Positions 62,238 through 64,000 of a stretch of 64,000 nucleotides of DNA are shown in pieces. The position numbers were made by a program, and so were the translations under genes. The notes under the pieces were generated by a model. It saw nothing but the letters and a program-made list of their open reading frames with translations. It did not search any database and was not told the origin of the DNA. Source of the stretch: Agelaius tricolor (Eukaryota; Chordata; Aves; Passeriformes; Icteridae); the NCBI GenBank assembly GCA_023055355.1, contig JALJCS010000001.1, positions 92,365,381 through 92,429,380 on the forward strand, in the 5' to 3' direction. The stretch's first letter is position 1. Each line of letters starts with the position of its first letter.

Positions 62238-63785
62238 TTTGGGGCCTTTTTCTAAATCCTATTATTCCTAGCAAGACAGTGAACTCCCAGCATTATGATA
62301 CAAATCATACCATAAAGTCATAGTAATTTAATTCTGGCATTCAAAAATCTTCAGTTCTAAATTCAGTGTTAGCACAACTAAAATGAAGCCAAGAAAAATT
62401 TGTTCTGAGACAGTTAACCAAACAACCTAAAAATTTTAAACTCCTAATCTGAAACATTCTTCTACAAAATACCTCTAAAATATTTGAGATGGAAATAAAT
62501 GTACACATCTAAATTTCTAAAACTAGGTGCAGTGTTAAATATAGGCATTTGCATTAGTGATGAAAAGATAACACTATCAAGATTTCCTATCCTTCAGATA
62601 AGCAGGCTTTGGAATCTAGAAATATTTTACATTCCTCGTCCCCAGCCAATTCAGGAAATTAATTTTAACAGGATATTTCAAGGAAGATTTGCTTGATTTT
62701 GAATAGCTTGAAGAGAAGGAATGTGAGTTTTCACGCCTTTATGTAGGTCATTTAAGTCACTCCAGAGTGTCTGCATATTCAAAATACTGGCATTTTAAAT
62801 CACCTTTGAAATCTATTACTCCTCACGTTAGTTTTGTTCTTGTGAGATTAAAAGACAACAAGTGAAAAACTGGGCCTCTACAGTTTTGGGGTATTTTTTT
62901 GTAGAAATAGAACAAATTCTTAGAAAACTGCACTATTTGGAAAAACACTGGAAAAGGGTGCTTATTTTGAGCATTATTTAATCTTCTTGAAACACAAATA
63001 CAGCCAGAATATCTTCTGAGAACGTGCTGCACTGTGGCATGCATATTTTAATTGCCTTGTGCTAGATTTACTATAATTACAAGGACATGGTCTACCAGTC
63101 AATATGTTAACACTGGCATGTGGGAAAATTAAAGTCTCATTCTACTCCAGGCCTACTGTGAAGTGTGAGTGGCTATGCAAACATGCAACTACTTCTATAT
63201 GTCTCTCCCTAATTTACATCTGACTTGAGAAGTGCTGGAAGTTCCTAATGGTGCCATGTGTATGTGGACATGCTCTCACAGTGCTTCAACATCTCCAGTA
63301 ACATGTACTGGGCCAGGCACAGCTTTTTCCCTGTGACACCTGGACAATGGGATGTTGACTAACAGCAATTGCAACAGGCATTCTTACTGTTTTATTAATT
63401 AATATATATATAATGTATGTATTATGCTGAAATAATTTTAGTATTTTTATGAACCCAGCAAGGGATTCCAAAATTGTGGAGTCTTAGGATACTTACCACT
63501 AGTTGTTGAAGTTCAACAGTTTAACTAAATTTAATGCATGTAGGATAAAACCCTTAGCAGAAAGGGATCGAGCATGAGAGGTATGAAGCAAGTTCTGAGT
63601 AAAAATCCCACTGGTCAAACAGCCTTATAGAAGCCTTAATAGAAGGAGAGTCAGAAACCGAAGAGTGAGATCAAAGAAAGCTGGTGAATTCATGAGGAGG
63701 AGCAGCCTTTTGTGGCTCTAATGAAATTCCTGTAGAAATGCCTGCATGTTCAGAGAATTTGTCACTCTCAGCAGTGTACTACCTG
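62238..63785. other. intergenic, nothing recognised
   Basis: AT-rich sequence between the LTR element and the last CR1 piece; no gene visible. Confidence 0.55.
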
Positions 63786-64000
63786 CAGAATCACCTAACA
63801 GTCCACGTTGGAAAGGATGTCTGAAGTTCATCTGGCCCAACCTTTTGCTGTCAACAGACTGACCTTCAAAGCTGGATTGTTCACAGACTTGTCAAGTTTT
63901 GAAATGCTGCAGGCATGAAACTCTTCAACCTCTCTTGGCAGCCCGCTTGAGTGCTCACCACCCTTCTGCTTGAAAATGTTGTGCTTAAGCCTAACTGGAT
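63786..64000 (-). mobile_element. CR1 LINE 3' part, running off the window
   Basis: Starts tgcagaatcacctaacagtc, then cgttggaaaggatgtctgaag, catctggcccaacc and later cttggcagcccgcttgagtg: a reverse-strand CR1 3' end, diverged. It continues past the right edge. Confidence 0.75.

Overview
This is nuclear DNA from a bird, probably a songbird. It carries several CR1 LINE 3' ends (with the avian 'cattctatgatt' type terminus), at least four kinds of avian endogenous-retrovirus LTR, and GT-AG spliced vertebrate genes. The LTRs at 12751 and 18381 look like types I associate with passerines; that is recognition from memory, not a search.

Layout. (1) 1 to about 9.76 kb: the 3' end of SNAP91 (AP180, neuronal clathrin assembly protein), plus strand. 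Five coding exons (1000-1030, 2219-2330, 5318-5401, 5471-5575, 6982-7074) encode the last ~140 residues. The stop codon is followed 8 nt later by a probable intron in the 3' UTR and a final untranslated exon ending after AATAAA at 9731. (2) 9.8-26.4 kb: intergenic DNA with a CR1 fragment, two ERV LTRs and a perfect 30-nt palindrome, but no gene I can support. (3) 27549-28790, minus strand: a complete PRSS35 gene body in one coding exon (413 aa), a secreted trypsin-like protein with Thr in place of the catalytic Ser. A splice acceptor lies 16 nt before the ATG. A two-lobed CpG-rich block at 32.6-34.6 kb is the likely PRSS35 promoter and untranslated first exon. (4) 34.6-64 kb: gene-free DNA with CR1 pieces, ERV LTRs, a microsatellite with inverted flanks, and near the right end a complete, very short LTR retrotransposon (61206-62231).

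SNAP91 and PRSS35 are convergent neighbours here, as they are at human 6q14.2. That adjacency supports calling them SNAP91 and PRSS35 rather than their paralogues PICALM and PRSS23. ME1, expected beyond PRSS35, is not visible in the window.

The most unusual object is the 1026-bp element at 61206-62231. It has two 309-bp LTRs differing at two positions, 6-bp target duplications (GTGCTG), an alpharetrovirus-type tRNA-Trp primer-binding site and a polypurine tract. Its 408-bp interior has no gag, pol or env and is largely a 42+42+33 bp higher-order tandem repeat. A related solo LTR with its own 6-bp duplication (GAGCTG) lies at 50975-51293. Together they define a small non-autonomous LTR family that presumably borrows retroviral proteins from another element.
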